DNA from: Panonychus citri
Lineage: Eukaryota; Arthropoda; Arachnida; Trombidiformes; Tetranychidae
NCBI RefSeq assembly: GCF_014898815.1
Contig: NW_026515548.1
Coordinates: 1,594,501-1,658,500, forward strand
Reading direction: 5' to 3'
DNA length: 64,000 nt
In this document: in pieces, positions 39,761 to 48,565 of the stretch
How positions within the stretch are numbered: the first letter of the stretch is position 1
Layout of the letters: each line of letters starts with the position of its first letter
Position numbers and translations under genes: made by a program
Notes under the pieces: model-generated
What the model was told of the DNA's origin: nothing
The model's input: only the letters and a program-made list of their open reading frames with translations
Database searches by the model: none

Positions 39761-40648
39761 GATGGTGCTAATGATAATGATGATGGAGGTAATGATGAGG
39801 TTAATGAAGGTAATGGTAACGAAGGTAATTCGGATGGAGTTAATTCTGATGGAGTTAATGAATATCACAATGAAAATGATGTGCGACAACCTTCATTCAC
39901 GGTAAATGCGATCACCTCTGAAAGAACCGAGCAATAAACATCTGCGATCAATTCACCGACTTATGAAAAAACATGGTCACCTGCATCTCATAACAATGAA
40001 GATTTAACAACAAATAAATCCGCTTTTTTAACAAAATTATTCAGAAAGCTCGAGCTGCCCCAGGTCTTTTGAGCCCTTTGTTAAACAAAAATGTGGACAT
40101 TGACTCCAGAGAATGAGTTATTAACATGGCAGACATATCATGAGATCAGAAAGATTTCAGATTTAATCGACCCAGATGATCTAGACCCGAAAAAAGAAAT
40201 ATCATATGAAACATTCAAAAAATTTGCTGATAAAAAGAGTGTCCCAATGGATTATGATGAAGAGGTTAAACGACAAAAACTTGTGTTGAAAGAAGATGCT
40301 TTTAAATATTCATGTAATTATTGTGATGTAACCATGTCAGAATTACCTGATTTGAAACGTCATCTTTTTGGTAAAAAAGAAATAACCAAAAATGATAAAA
40401 CGCCGAGATATTGGTATGTCCCTTGTCACGTGAGACGAACAGAAGAGAATATACCGACAAAGAGGTGTACCAACCGCTGGAAAACAGTTGCACCTAATAA
40501 ATTTCCATGGGCTAGCTTAATATGCTATGATGATGACTATGAACCTGCAAATGACGATTTCACCATTCCTGAAGAGCATCAGAAGAAGATGGATTTGTAC
40601 CACTTTGAGGAAAGAACCGATGAACAAATAAAAAATTCTACAAAATAA
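39761..40648 (+). pseudogene. Acidic plus zinc-finger-like ORF, partly broken
   Basis: The open part is 40091-40648 (185 codons from ATG). It contains a single finger-like cassette YSCNYCDVTMSELPDLKRHL followed by VPCHVRRTEENIPTKRC, and is otherwise rich in Asp, Glu and Lys. The same frame extends upstream to 39761 through an Asn/Asp/Gly-rich stretch (EGNGNEGNSDGVNSDGVNE), but is interrupted by a TAA at 39935 and by two more stops just before the ATG. A possible donor (GGTAAAT at 39901) could remove the first stop. The C-x2-C...LKRHL pattern resembles BED or C2H2 fingers found in transposases and their domesticated descendants; this is pattern similarity only. It is first in a same-strand run of small ORFs. 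It could be a genuine short gene or a decaying element. Confidence 0.5.
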
Positions 40649-40917
40649 ATTGTAAACTTTTTGTAAGATTTTTAGAAGAAAATACTATTTTCATTAAAAT
40701 CATAATCGATACTTGCAAAGTTTGCAAAGCTACGGGTTCATTGATTTGTAAATAGTTCAGAGATAAAGCATAGACCTTAGTCAACAATTAATCATCATCA
40801 AAATTTGCACCAGAAAGTTCATTGTCTCTCTCACACCAATGTTAACTTAAGTGTAAATTTATTCAAATTTAATTTTACTCAAAGCTTAGAGTGAAGTGAA
40901 TTGTGAATAGTCTAGAA

Positions 40918-41256
40918 ATGATCAATAGCGTCCTGATAACAATCAATTATCATGAAAAGGCCAACCAGCAAGTTCATCGTCAAATAATTGCTTATTACGA
41001 TCACAGATTTCGACTTAAAACTAAGCATATGCATCAACTTTGCTTTTACCTTCACTTGAAGTTGTTTCAATGTAACTTTTTTATCAAACTTAAATCTCTC
41101 TCGGAACTTAACTTTACTATCATTTACCCTCAAGGTATTAAATTCAATTCAGTTCAAATCTTTTCGGTAGATAATAATCTTAATTCAGATTCGTTAAACT
41201 TATTTATCATTAGAATCTGTTTAATCTCGCCCGGTTTAAAATTTGATTCAATGTAA
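40918..41256 (+). CDS. Small basic orphan ORF
   Basis: 112 codons from the first ATG to TAA. Basic and rich in His, Lys, Tyr, Leu and Phe, with no recognisable domain and no membrane segment of full length. An antisense frame overlaps it. The only support is its place in the same-strand run of small ORFs, so treat it as tentative. Confidence 0.25.
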   Translation: MINSVLITINYHEKANQQVHRQIIAYYDHRFRLKTKHMHQLCFYLHLKLFQCNFFIKLKSLSELNFTIIYPQGIKFNSVQIFSVDNNLNSDSLNLFIIRICLISPGLKFDSM

Positions 41257-41429
41257 CTTTTCTAAGCTTACATTACTAACAAATTTATCAATAAGATACA
41301 TTTACGAAATTATTGAAACTTTTCCATAAATCATCATTTTGATTCTCATCACGTACCTTCAATAAAAAAATCATATAAAAGAAGAATTAGCAAACAATAA
41401 AAATCATATCAGAAAGTTTCATCCATCAT

Positions 41430-42022
41430 GATCTGTGAAATGGAGATTATGTTCTTTCCACCAACGCGTGGCCTTTCCAATAGCGTAAGTATCGAATCAT
41501 CAATTTCAATTTTACTATTAATTTTGCATCTTTTTTCTTTTTTTCATCATAGGAAATTCCGGATTTGACCAAGGAATAACGGCTTGATGACAAGCTATTC
41601 TGGAGCTGGTTTTCATGTTAAACAGTATGGTGGATGACTGGCAAACAAAAGCTGGATCTGATTTTTTAGACTACTATATGTCGAAATTTATACGAAATGC
41701 TGAAAAAGAAGTACAAACCAATGGAAACCCCACATGGAACAACATGTGGTTAATGGCCCAAGTGAGAAGTTTGGAAGCAGCTCTCTATTATGGTTATCGA
41801 CGATATAACTTCAATTTTATGCCAACCGCCAGTCTGGGACCATTCACGTTCCCTGATTTACAATTCAATGATTTAATCATCCTCCACACTAAATTTTCAG
41901 CATTTTATTATTTCATTATTTTATTATTTCATTATTTTATTTTATTTTTGTTTTTCATTTTTTATTATTATTTTTTGTTGTATTATTTTATAATTTTGTT
42001 TTCACCTGCTTTTTATTTTTAA
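41430..42022 (+). CDS. Orphan ORF, possibly two-exon, with hydrophobic C-terminus
   Basis: The main open frame runs from ATG 41615 to 42022 (135 codons). The first 80 residues are a mixed, globular-looking sequence (KAGSDFLDYYMSKFIRNAEK, NNMWLMAQVRSLEAALYYGY, MPTASLGPFTFPDLQ). The last 45 or so are almost only Phe, Tyr, Ile and Leu, translated from a T-rich low-complexity tract, which may be 3' UTR read through or a membrane anchor. Upstream, an ATG at 41430 and a good donor (GTAAGT at 41486) with an acceptor before 41554 suggest a short leading exon, but that join meets a stop at once, so the two pieces are probably not one reading frame. Confidence 0.4.
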
Positions 42023-42173
42023 CTTTTAGTTTTTTTTCTTGTATTTTTAATCTTGTTTTGGTTTTGGTTTTTGTTTTTGTTTTTCATTTAATGAAATTGC
42101 TCAAAGAAATCTTACCTTCCTCGTTTTCAATCGGTTCACATTAGCTAAACCTTTTTCTTCGCGTTGATTCAAG

Positions 42174-42181
42174 TATAAAAG
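42174..42181 (+). promoter_or_regulatory. Candidate TATA box
   Basis: TATAAAAG lies 60 bp before the ATG of the small spliced gene at 42241, in a suitable place for a TATA-driven start of transcription. Confidence 0.45.
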
Positions 42182-42240
42182 AACAAAATATTTATAATAA
42201 TCTATCATTTACCTTTTTACTAACATCAATTGTATTCATC

Positions 42241-42647
42241 ATGGTAAGTTGCAATTTATGATTTTTATCTGAATCTTTTGTTTTCATTACTTTTTCTTTT
42301 AGTCATCACTAGCAGAACGACAATTGACAGACGAAAAATTTTGGGTAATATTAAATGGTATAAGGTACGCGTCGGTACAAATGAATGAAGAATGGACTAA
42401 GGATTTCATGAAAGGATTCGCCTCAATTTACGTCCAGAAGCGAATGATTGAGACAGAGTTTAAAAACAATGCAAAAACCGAGACAGAAAATGTTGTACTA
42501 ATTAATATGAAAAACGCTCTTTACATTCAAATCAGAGAGCGTTTTCTTTATTTTGTAAAAAATTCAATCAATTCAAATAAAAATAATTGTCAATTTAAAT
42601 TCTGTTTCGTGCGCAAAAACCCATTATATATTCTTGCTTCTTCTTAG
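42241..42647 (+). CDS. Small orphan gene with an intron right after its ATG
   Basis: The first exon contributes only ATG (42241-42243). It is followed immediately by GTAAGT, a 59-bp intron ending in TTTTAG, and a second exon from 42303 to the TAG at 42645-42647, giving 115 residues. The protein starts MSSLAERQLTDEKFW and contains charged helical stretches (EEWTKDFMKGFASIYVQKR, NMKNALYIQIRERFL) and a basic C-terminus. I do not recognise a family. A TATA box, a clean donor and acceptor and an open frame together argue for a real gene. It is the best-formed member of the same-strand ORF run and lies 17 bp before the next one. Confidence 0.55.
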
Positions 42648-42664
42648 ATTTTTCATTAACAATA

Positions 42665-42832
42665 ATGTCTTTTACCAACGAGGTTTATCTCTTATGCGTG
42701 AAAGAAAGTTTGCAAGAAGAGGGAAAAAATCGTCATCCTCATGATATTTTTCGGTTTGATAATCCGTGTTGTGGAATTAAAGAATTTGATCTTTTTCCAC
42801 TAATTAATTGTGCCTGTCCACCAAAATTTTGA
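42665..42832 (+). CDS. Small Cys-containing orphan ORF
   Basis: 55 codons from ATG to TGA. Ends with two Cys clusters, NPCCGIKEF and INCACPPKF, which could form a small metal site or disulfides. It starts 17 bp after the previous gene and stops 6 bp before the next ATG. That spacing is unusually tight for independent eukaryotic genes, so these may be parts of one transcript with other splicing. Too short for firm support. Confidence 0.3.
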   Translation: MSFTNEVYLLCVKESLQEEGKNRHPHDIFRFDNPCCGIKEFDLFPLINCACPPKF

Positions 42833-42838
42833 CCGAAA

Positions 42839-43137
42839 ATGCGAGTCATTTTCTCGCCCTACGGTGAGTTAAATCGTTTACGTTGAACTTTTTTTAAATA
42901 TTTTATTCAGTTCATGAGCATTCAGGTAATCGTGACTGGCGCTATCAATGGATGTGTGTGTACTGCGGTTTATGCTTCTCAAACCTACGTAATATTTTGC
43001 TACATGTTGTTGATGTTGACATTGATGATGATATTCAACCTCGAAAACCAGGATGTGTGGAACGAATTAAACGTGGGGATCTGAAGAATCGCGGATGGCA
43101 CATTGAACCGAAAATTCGTCATTTTTTGAACGAATAA
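42839..43137 (+). CDS. Small spliced ORF with one finger-like cassette
   Basis: Exons 42839-42863 and 42911-43137 (donor GTGAGT, acceptor TTTATTCAG) join in frame to 83 residues. It contains WMCVYCGLCFSNLRNILLHV, a C-x2-C...H pattern like those at 40091-40648 and 46966-47097, followed by an acidic run DVDIDDDIQ and a basic C-terminus (ERIKRGDLKNRGWHIEPK). Family unknown; BED/C2H2-like by spacing. A third ligand pair is not obvious, so a folded zinc finger is unproven. Confidence 0.45.
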
Positions 43138-43177
43138 TCTTATTCCATCCACAAGATTTTATTGCTATTCCAAAGAA

Positions 43178-43441
43178 ATGAATCAACAATTTGTCAAATA
43201 TGCCTTCTCTCTTGAAATCGCTTTTTTCAACATCAGTAAGTGTGAAGGATTATTTACTGATAAACAAATTTCTTTTTGTTTTATGACCTGGAATAGTAAT
43301 GTAGAAGAGGTCACTCAATATTATCACTCAGTGCGAGGATATTTCAGGGCAGATATCATTGTCAATCATAAAAAACATAAATCAGCCAAGGAAAAACTTG
43401 AAGAGGTTAAGCTACGCCTTAAATTAAATGATGCACGGTGA
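43178..43441 (+). CDS. Orphan ORF, last of the same-strand run
   Basis: 87 codons from ATG to TGA. The last codons contain GTGAGT, so the exon may instead end at 43437 and splice onward. N-terminal half is hydrophobic and aromatic (FVKYAFSLEIAFFNIS); the C-terminal half is strongly charged and helical (HKSAKEKLEEVKLRLK). No recognised domain. Confidence 0.35.
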   Translation: MNQQFVKYAFSLEIAFFNISKCEGLFTDKQISFCFMTWNSNVEEVTQYYHSVRGYFRADIIVNHKKHKSAKEKLEEVKLRLKLNDAR

Positions 43442-44105
43442 GTGGTTGAAATTCAAAATTTAATTTAACGGTCAAGGATGATATAAAATCCAGGATCTTG
43501 AATGTTTTTTTCTCATTTAAGTTTTATTCTTTCTAGTGTTTGGGGATCTAATTGTAAGTTAACTGTACTGGAAAAATGAAATTTCTCATGATTTTTATAA
43601 AGACAATGTAACTCTGGTTTACTCAGATACTGATTCATTTGCTAAGACTTCGGATTAGGTCCGCACGTTTAGAGACCTGAAATTTTTTGTACATATAGCT
43701 CATGTCAAACTACATATTATGTGCAAGTGTGGAATTGAGGAAAGATCTAGTTCCTGAGATACAGGGCTTCAAAGTTGGATTTTGCCATAGAGCTCTATGC
43801 ATACTGATGCTTTTTACCTCTTGATTTTTGTATGTGTTATACCTTATGGTATGAAGTATTATCATGAAAAAAGTTAAGAGTCTAGCTACCACGGGTGAGT
43901 ACTTATAGTGTGTTCTTTATGAGACTTAATTCATCTTTTACTATAATTAATGAACCACTGCATATAGAAGTATTAAATTCAATATCAAGTCAAGGTCATT
44001 TAGAGGACATTTTGAAATCTAGATGCATTATTTTTCTGTGTATTTTTGCTATGCTAGAACCTATCCAATTATATAGGCGTAATGAACATATACGCCGTAT
44101 GAGGG

Positions 44106-44161
44106 CGCTGGAATGATAATGTTGCGGTTATAAGCAATAATTTGTCATTATCATTCCAGCG
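44106..44161. repeat. Perfect hairpin inside the TIR element
   Basis: CGCTGGAATGATAATG and its exact reverse complement are separated by 24 bp, giving a stem-loop at one edge of the GC-rich internal block. Confidence 0.8.
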
Positions 44162-44332
44162 TCCGAGTTGGCAGGACTCGGAGAACAAAACCTTGGCCCA
44201 CTTACCGTTCTTGGGCCCCAGGCTTCCAGGCACCCGGTAAACAACATCTGTTTGGCCAGTAAAATTCAGCTCTACCTCCTCGTGGTACTGGCTGGGTAAT
44301 GCAAACAAAGCTCTGGTGATGTTCAATCTCAA
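44155..44332 (-). other. GC-rich open block, possible captured exon
   Basis: Reverse-strand open frame of about 60 codons with balanced, non-AT codon use (reads LPSQYHEEVELNFTGQTDVV and GPKNGKWAKVLFSES). It is bracketed by an AG upstream of the open block and contains an internal AACGGTAAGT donor. Its base composition differs sharply from everything around it. I cannot name the protein. It lies wholly within the inverted-repeat element and ends at its hairpin. Confidence 0.4.
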
Positions 44333-44791
44333 TATTATGTTAATTACTTTATGTTACTACTTAGACACCTCTGCACTTAAACGGCGCTGCGAAAATTTTT
44401 TGACCCCTCCCACTCGAGTGGGCGTGGCCGATAGCGGCTTGGTAAAAAGCATTAGTATGCATACAGGAAAACTTCATTTTTACCCATAGAGCTCTATGGC
44501 AAAATCCAGCTTTGAAGCCCTGTATCTCATGAAACTAGATCTTTCCTCAATTCCACACTTGCACATAATATGTAGTTTGACATGAGCTATATGTACAAAA
44601 AATTTCAGGTCTCTAAACGTGCGGACCTAATCCGAAGTCCAGCCAAAACTTGGAAACGAGGCTCAAGAAAGGATACTGACCGACTCATACAAGTATGCAT
44701 GTGTCTATTGTAGATAAAAGGACACTGATCTCTTGTGGGTTAAAAAACATGTATTTGGAACTCGAACTGGAGAAACGAACATTAGAAACGC

Positions 44792-45444
44792 ATGCTATGT
44801 TCGAAATTCTCTAGAAAAGAATTCATCAGGGTTTCAGGCAAGACAGCATTCCCAGCAAAATTTACTTTAGCTAAGATTATTTGCAAAAATGATGAATACA
44901 TCACCTACACAAGTGATGGCGAACCAAACTTTACTGAACCAAATGAAATGAAGCAGAATCTAAGTAATATCGTTGTGTAAAACAAAAAAAGACCTGGCAA
45001 AGGACGACCTCCTCTTGTCTACACCAATATTTATTCAGCCAGATGTCAAGAGCGTCTCATGACGGAAGAAATGATAACTACTATAAGAGAAGCTGATGCT
45101 ATGGTTTTAGCTAGACCAACCACCAGCATTGAACCAGCTCACAGCTCACGACAGACTGCTACAGAGCCCATACAACCACAAAATGATGTAGTTCTCAGAA
45201 AGTTACTAACATACTAGGTCCATGTTGAAGGTTATTGCATGAAAAAGACGGAGAAATCCGTTACTGTATCAATTATGGGAGAACCGATGCATCACCTTCA
45301 AGATTAACAAATTTAGAACAAATAGATACTTATAAAGAATTGGAAACGCAGGAACAAGTTAAAGAATGGTACTCACGCTGCCCCATAAACAGTCCTTGTA
45401 AAGGAATTGAAATTTTGGATGAAGAGATCGACATGATACATTAG
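44792..45444 (+). pseudogene. Decayed coding region, family unknown
   Basis: One frame runs from ATG 44792 to TAG 45217 with a single internal TAA at 44978; after that stop it still reads like protein, including an AT-hook-like KKRPGKGRPPL and a Ser/Thr/Pro/Gln-rich end. A shifted frame then stays open at 45235-45444 (WYSRCPINSPCKGIEILDEE). One stop plus one shift in otherwise protein-like sequence suggests a recently broken gene or transposon ORF. No catalytic motif is visible. Confidence 0.4.
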
Positions 45445-45507
45445 ACATACATTATGCGATAAAGTTTTATCAATGATGCACAAGTGAAAGTTACCAGTTA
45501 TGTTATT

Positions 45508-45527
45508 TTAGGTTAGGTTGGGTTAGG
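45508..45527 (+). repeat. Short interstitial TTAGG telomere-like repeat
   Basis: Four units TTAGG-TTAGG-TTGGG-TTAGG, with one mismatch. TTAGG is the ancestral arthropod telomere unit. Confidence 0.7.
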
Positions 45528-45964
45528 TTCATCAAACCAAAGACGTGCGTGTGACTTTTTGTGTTCTTTCACACGAATACCTTAAAATGACCTTCGAACG
45601 CTACCTCCGTTAAACGACCTTGAAAATCGTAGGTTTGAGCACTACAACTCAACAGTTCTCTGGTCAAGTCTGACATTCATATGACTTTTAGCTCTGGAGT
45701 ATTTAGTGTAATAGCCGTAGTGGATAAAAAACGCGCTGTACATCCATGATTTCCACCTCTAATAATAAGTGTATGAAATCTATCATTTCCATCCTTATTC
45801 TATTTTGAATTAACGTTATCTTGGCCTTTGTGATCAATATTACATTAGTTTACGATTTTCTTCGATTATTTCTTTCATCCTTGGTAACTTTTTGTATCAG
45901 TTCTTTTGTTTATATTAACGTTGATAAGCGCATTTGTAAGTGGAAAGTGATTAATCTCTTCATG

Positions 45965-46055
45965 ATGTAAATAATAATATTTGCGTTCAATTATATTGAG
46001 ATATGCGGGTATTGGTTCACCTCGGACTAATTTCAAATTATATTCAAAAAGACAT
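45965..46055. repeat. 91-bp direct repeat, copy 1
   Basis: Matches 46651-46741 with about five substitutions and no gaps. It overlaps the 3' end of the reverse-strand ORF pair at 46033-46577. Confidence 0.9.
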
Positions 46056-46577
46056 TCATTTGAAAAAATACCTTCTTTGACATTTTTTGGTTAAATACAT
46101 AATTATCGTGACCAATGTCGTTGACCAATTGATAAATTTTCTTGTGTTTTTCCCTTAACCAAATCTCAATCAAACAGCTAAATCCAGATATTATCAAACT
46201 TTCTTCCACACAAAAAGGGCGTAGCATTTTAAAAACATCTATTAAATCTTTTTGAATAGATTGACTTGCCTTAAGTCGTGTGTTTATCGAATGATAACCC
46301 ACCACCTGTTCGTGTCTCGTTACACAAAAAAACAGTCTGGGTGTACAATTTGAGTGTAACGCCTGTGCGGCGAGACTAACTTGACCACTTTTTGCCAACT
46401 CTGAATTTTGGTAGCATGACATGTAAAGACCATTGGTATTTCTTTTAAATATTTTGGTGAAAAGATTAGAGCGAGTTCTGACCAACAGCAGTCAATAAGC
46501 AAAGGAGTCAGCTCGTTGTAAAAGTCCATAAAGAGATCTAAGCGCATAAGTCCGGGATCAGTCCATTCAAAGATCAT
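46033..46577 (-). pseudogene. Frameshifted reverse-strand gene, family unknown
   Basis: ATG at 46577 opens a frame beginning MIFEWTDPGLMRLDLFMDFY. About 30 codons later, near 46485-46495, the protein-like reading moves to another frame that stays open for 150 codons to the stop at 46033 (FTKIFKRNTNGLYMSCYQNS, HSINTRLKASQSIQKDLIDV, ISGFSCLIEIWLREKHKK). The second frame has a TGA just before the switch. The move could be a mutation, a short intron or recoding. No recognised domain. It is flanked by the two copies of a 91-bp direct repeat, the left one overlapping its last codons. Confidence 0.45.
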
Positions 46578-46650
46578 GTTTCTTAATCTTTATCTAAAAG
46601 AAGAAGAGTAACTTTTTGCTATTAGCAATAGATAGCCTTGTGATTTTTGC

Positions 46651-46741
46651 ATGTAAATAATAATATTTGCGTTTGGTTATATTGAGATATGCGGATATTG
46701 GTTCACCTCGGACTGATTTCAAATTATATTCAAAAAGACAT
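46651..46741. repeat. 91-bp direct repeat, copy 2
   Basis: See copy 1 at 45965-46055. It lies about 70 bp upstream of the start of the frameshifted gene. Because copy 1 covers that gene's 3' end, copy 2 may be the remnant 3' end of a second tandem gene copy. Confidence 0.9.
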
Positions 46742-46965
46742 GTAACCTGAACACCGAACTTGCCGTACCCGAACTTGGTTTGACGTTATTCGAGGAGTCT
46801 TGGATGGTATTTAGAAATTCGCGAAAGTTTTGAGAACTCGGAAAATGAAGATTAAAGGTAAGTAAAGGTAAAGTGTGTGAGTTTGTTGAGATGAAAATAG
46901 TTCATTTAAATTCGGAATTGTAATCAGTTGATTACAGAAAATTAGCCGCAGCTCCTTATGGCTGA

Positions 46966-47097
46966 ATGCATCAGATCGTGATAGAATTTGGTTCTAGTAA
47001 ACCAAACCAAGTTACACCCAAGGACCCGTCAAAATTTTGTTGTAAGTTTTGTGAAGTACCGGTTGCGCTTATAGACTTGATGCGTCATGAGACGTGA
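46966..47097 (+). CDS. Mini ORF with one finger-like cassette
   Basis: 43 codons from ATG to TGA, containing KFCCKFCEVPVALIDLMRHE, a C-x2-C...H pattern close to the cassettes at 40091-40648 and 42839-43137. It is preceded by Lys/Pro-rich sequence. An internal TGTAAG could act as a donor. It may be a single exon of a larger gene or a relic of one; on its own the protein is too short to be convincing. Confidence 0.35.
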   Translation: MHQIVIEFGSSKPNQVTPKDPSKFCCKFCEVPVALIDLMRHET

Positions 47098-47123
47098 ATG
47101 TATGTAGTATTGATTGAACATTT

Positions 47124-47466
47124 CAAGGTGATCTGAAGGTAATTCAACAAAGAAGAGTATTCAGAGACACTACTGATAAGTTTTGAGGTTTCTATGAGCT
47201 TTGCTATGCACGTTAGGATAAATTTATTGAATAGAAGATTTTCAACGGTTATTAAATTAAACTGTAATATCTCAAGGTCTGTGACAACAGCGATGTCTAA
47301 ATTCAATTTTCAGAATTAAAAAATCTGGAGAATAACTGTATCTGATCTTTTGATATGACAATTGAGTATCGTTCAAACTCATATCACTCAAGTCTGCGTC
47401 TCTCTGACTCTTAGTTGCTGAGAAAATCGCAAAAAAACATCGGTGAAAATAGCTGAATAGCCCTGT
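47124..47466. mobile_element. Truncated, inverted copy of the 39038 element
   Basis: Reads as the reverse complement of the middle and left arm of the element at 39038-39592, ending GCTGAATAGCCCTGTA. The other arm is missing, with similarity starting near TTTCAAGGTGATCTGAAGG. Differences are scattered substitutions and small indels. Confidence 0.85.
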
Positions 47467-47539
47467 AGATAAATTTACGGTTCAACAAAAAACATGTTAT
47501 CAAAAGTTTGCATTTAATGAGTTTTTCATATTTCTTTTT

Positions 47540-47873
47540 ATCCCTAACATCAGTACTAGACTATAACTATGTTATTTTTCACGAAAATTGGACGATAAAA
47601 CCATTAAGAAAAAAATTTGACTGATATCAACCAGTTCTGATACGGCGAAAGTTGATCGAGATTGATTTTTTTAGTTTCAATTTTCTTTGTAGAAAATGAA
47701 GAGAATGTTCTATCTTTTTATTTGGTAACTCTTTTTTAGCAAACATTCCATCTTTTCAAATTAATTCTTAATGAGATGATTTCACGTTTTGTTAATTTAG
47801 TATTTTATTCGCGATTCCTACCTTTTCTTTGTAAAAGTTGACATGATTATAGTCTAATACTGATGTTAGGGAT
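47540..47873. mobile_element. Short inverted-repeat element (MITE-like)
   Basis: 33-bp ends ATCCCTAACATCAGTA...CTATGT (47540-47572) and the reverse complement (47841-47873) pair with about three mismatches around a 268-bp non-coding interior. No ORF. Confidence 0.7.
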
Positions 47874-48565
47874 CTGAAAAAAGTTTTCATAAAAAATAAA
47901 TGCTAAAATAATAATTAAAAGTGAAAACGTAAATGTCACCAGAGTTTCAATTCTCAACTAAAACCCGAAACGGAAAAGTGGGCAGCTAAAATCATGATTT
48001 TTATTCATTTCGAGAAGTGCTCTATCGATTACACTAGTGGTTGAATCAATATCGACTGATCAGTTCGTGAACTTCCCTTGTTAGTTGGTTTGCCCTTATT
48101 TAATCCTCGACTCGGTATCGTTTTGTACGGAACGTATTGTGCTTCCATTCTATCTTCTTCAAATAGCCTGAAAATCAGCGTAAATTCAATTGACAACAAT
48201 ACAGCTAAACTAAATGAGTTTGAGGGTAATTTTATATCATTTGCGCATCGAAAGCGATGAGAAAATCTTGGTAAATTTGAATGCCTTGATTATTTAACTA
48301 CTGATAAATTGTCGTTATCACCTTTGTTGTGCGTAATGAGGCGATTAAACTAATCTTTTTCGAATTTGTATAGCTGTTTTTACAATAGACCTTGATTTTA
48401 TCACTCAATAAATTAACATAATTATACATTTCAAATCATTTGATTATACATCTATTTCATAGATATTGAAACATCCAAATGAGTTCTACCAGAGGACAGG
48501 ATATTGGTATGGTCGTTGCCATTTCACAAAAATTTGTAGAGATTTCATGGAAATGAGGATTAAAT
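47874..48565. other. Flank of DCX-EMAP 3' end
   Basis: AT-rich. A 60-codon open frame at 48078-48260 lacks an ATG start and I do not accept it. The second copy of the 34-kb duplication begins at 48474. Confidence 0.4.

Larger units (their letters stand above)
43646..44639. mobile_element. 994-bp element with ~175-200-bp terminal inverted repeats
   Basis: The left end begins GACTTCGGATTAGGTCCGCA and the right end is its reverse complement. The arms (43646-43818 and 44440-44639) match over nearly their whole length, through CAAACTACATATTATGTGCA and GCCATAGAGCTCTATG, with an indel of about 25 bp near the inner edge. The interior of about 620 bp holds no transposase. It contains a 16-bp hairpin (44106-44161), a 14-bp perfect palindrome CCCACTCGAGTGGG (44409) and a GC-richer block on the reverse strand that looks like captured exon sequence. 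No target-site duplication is clear. Confidence 0.85.

Noticed and set aside
45965..46741. LTR retrotransposon formed by the 91-bp direct repeats
   Set aside because: No TG...CA ends, primer-binding site, polypurine tract or pol motifs, and the left repeat overlaps the gene's 3' end.
48078..48260. 60-codon open frame before DCX-EMAP
   Set aside because: No ATG start, no splice partner, no motif.
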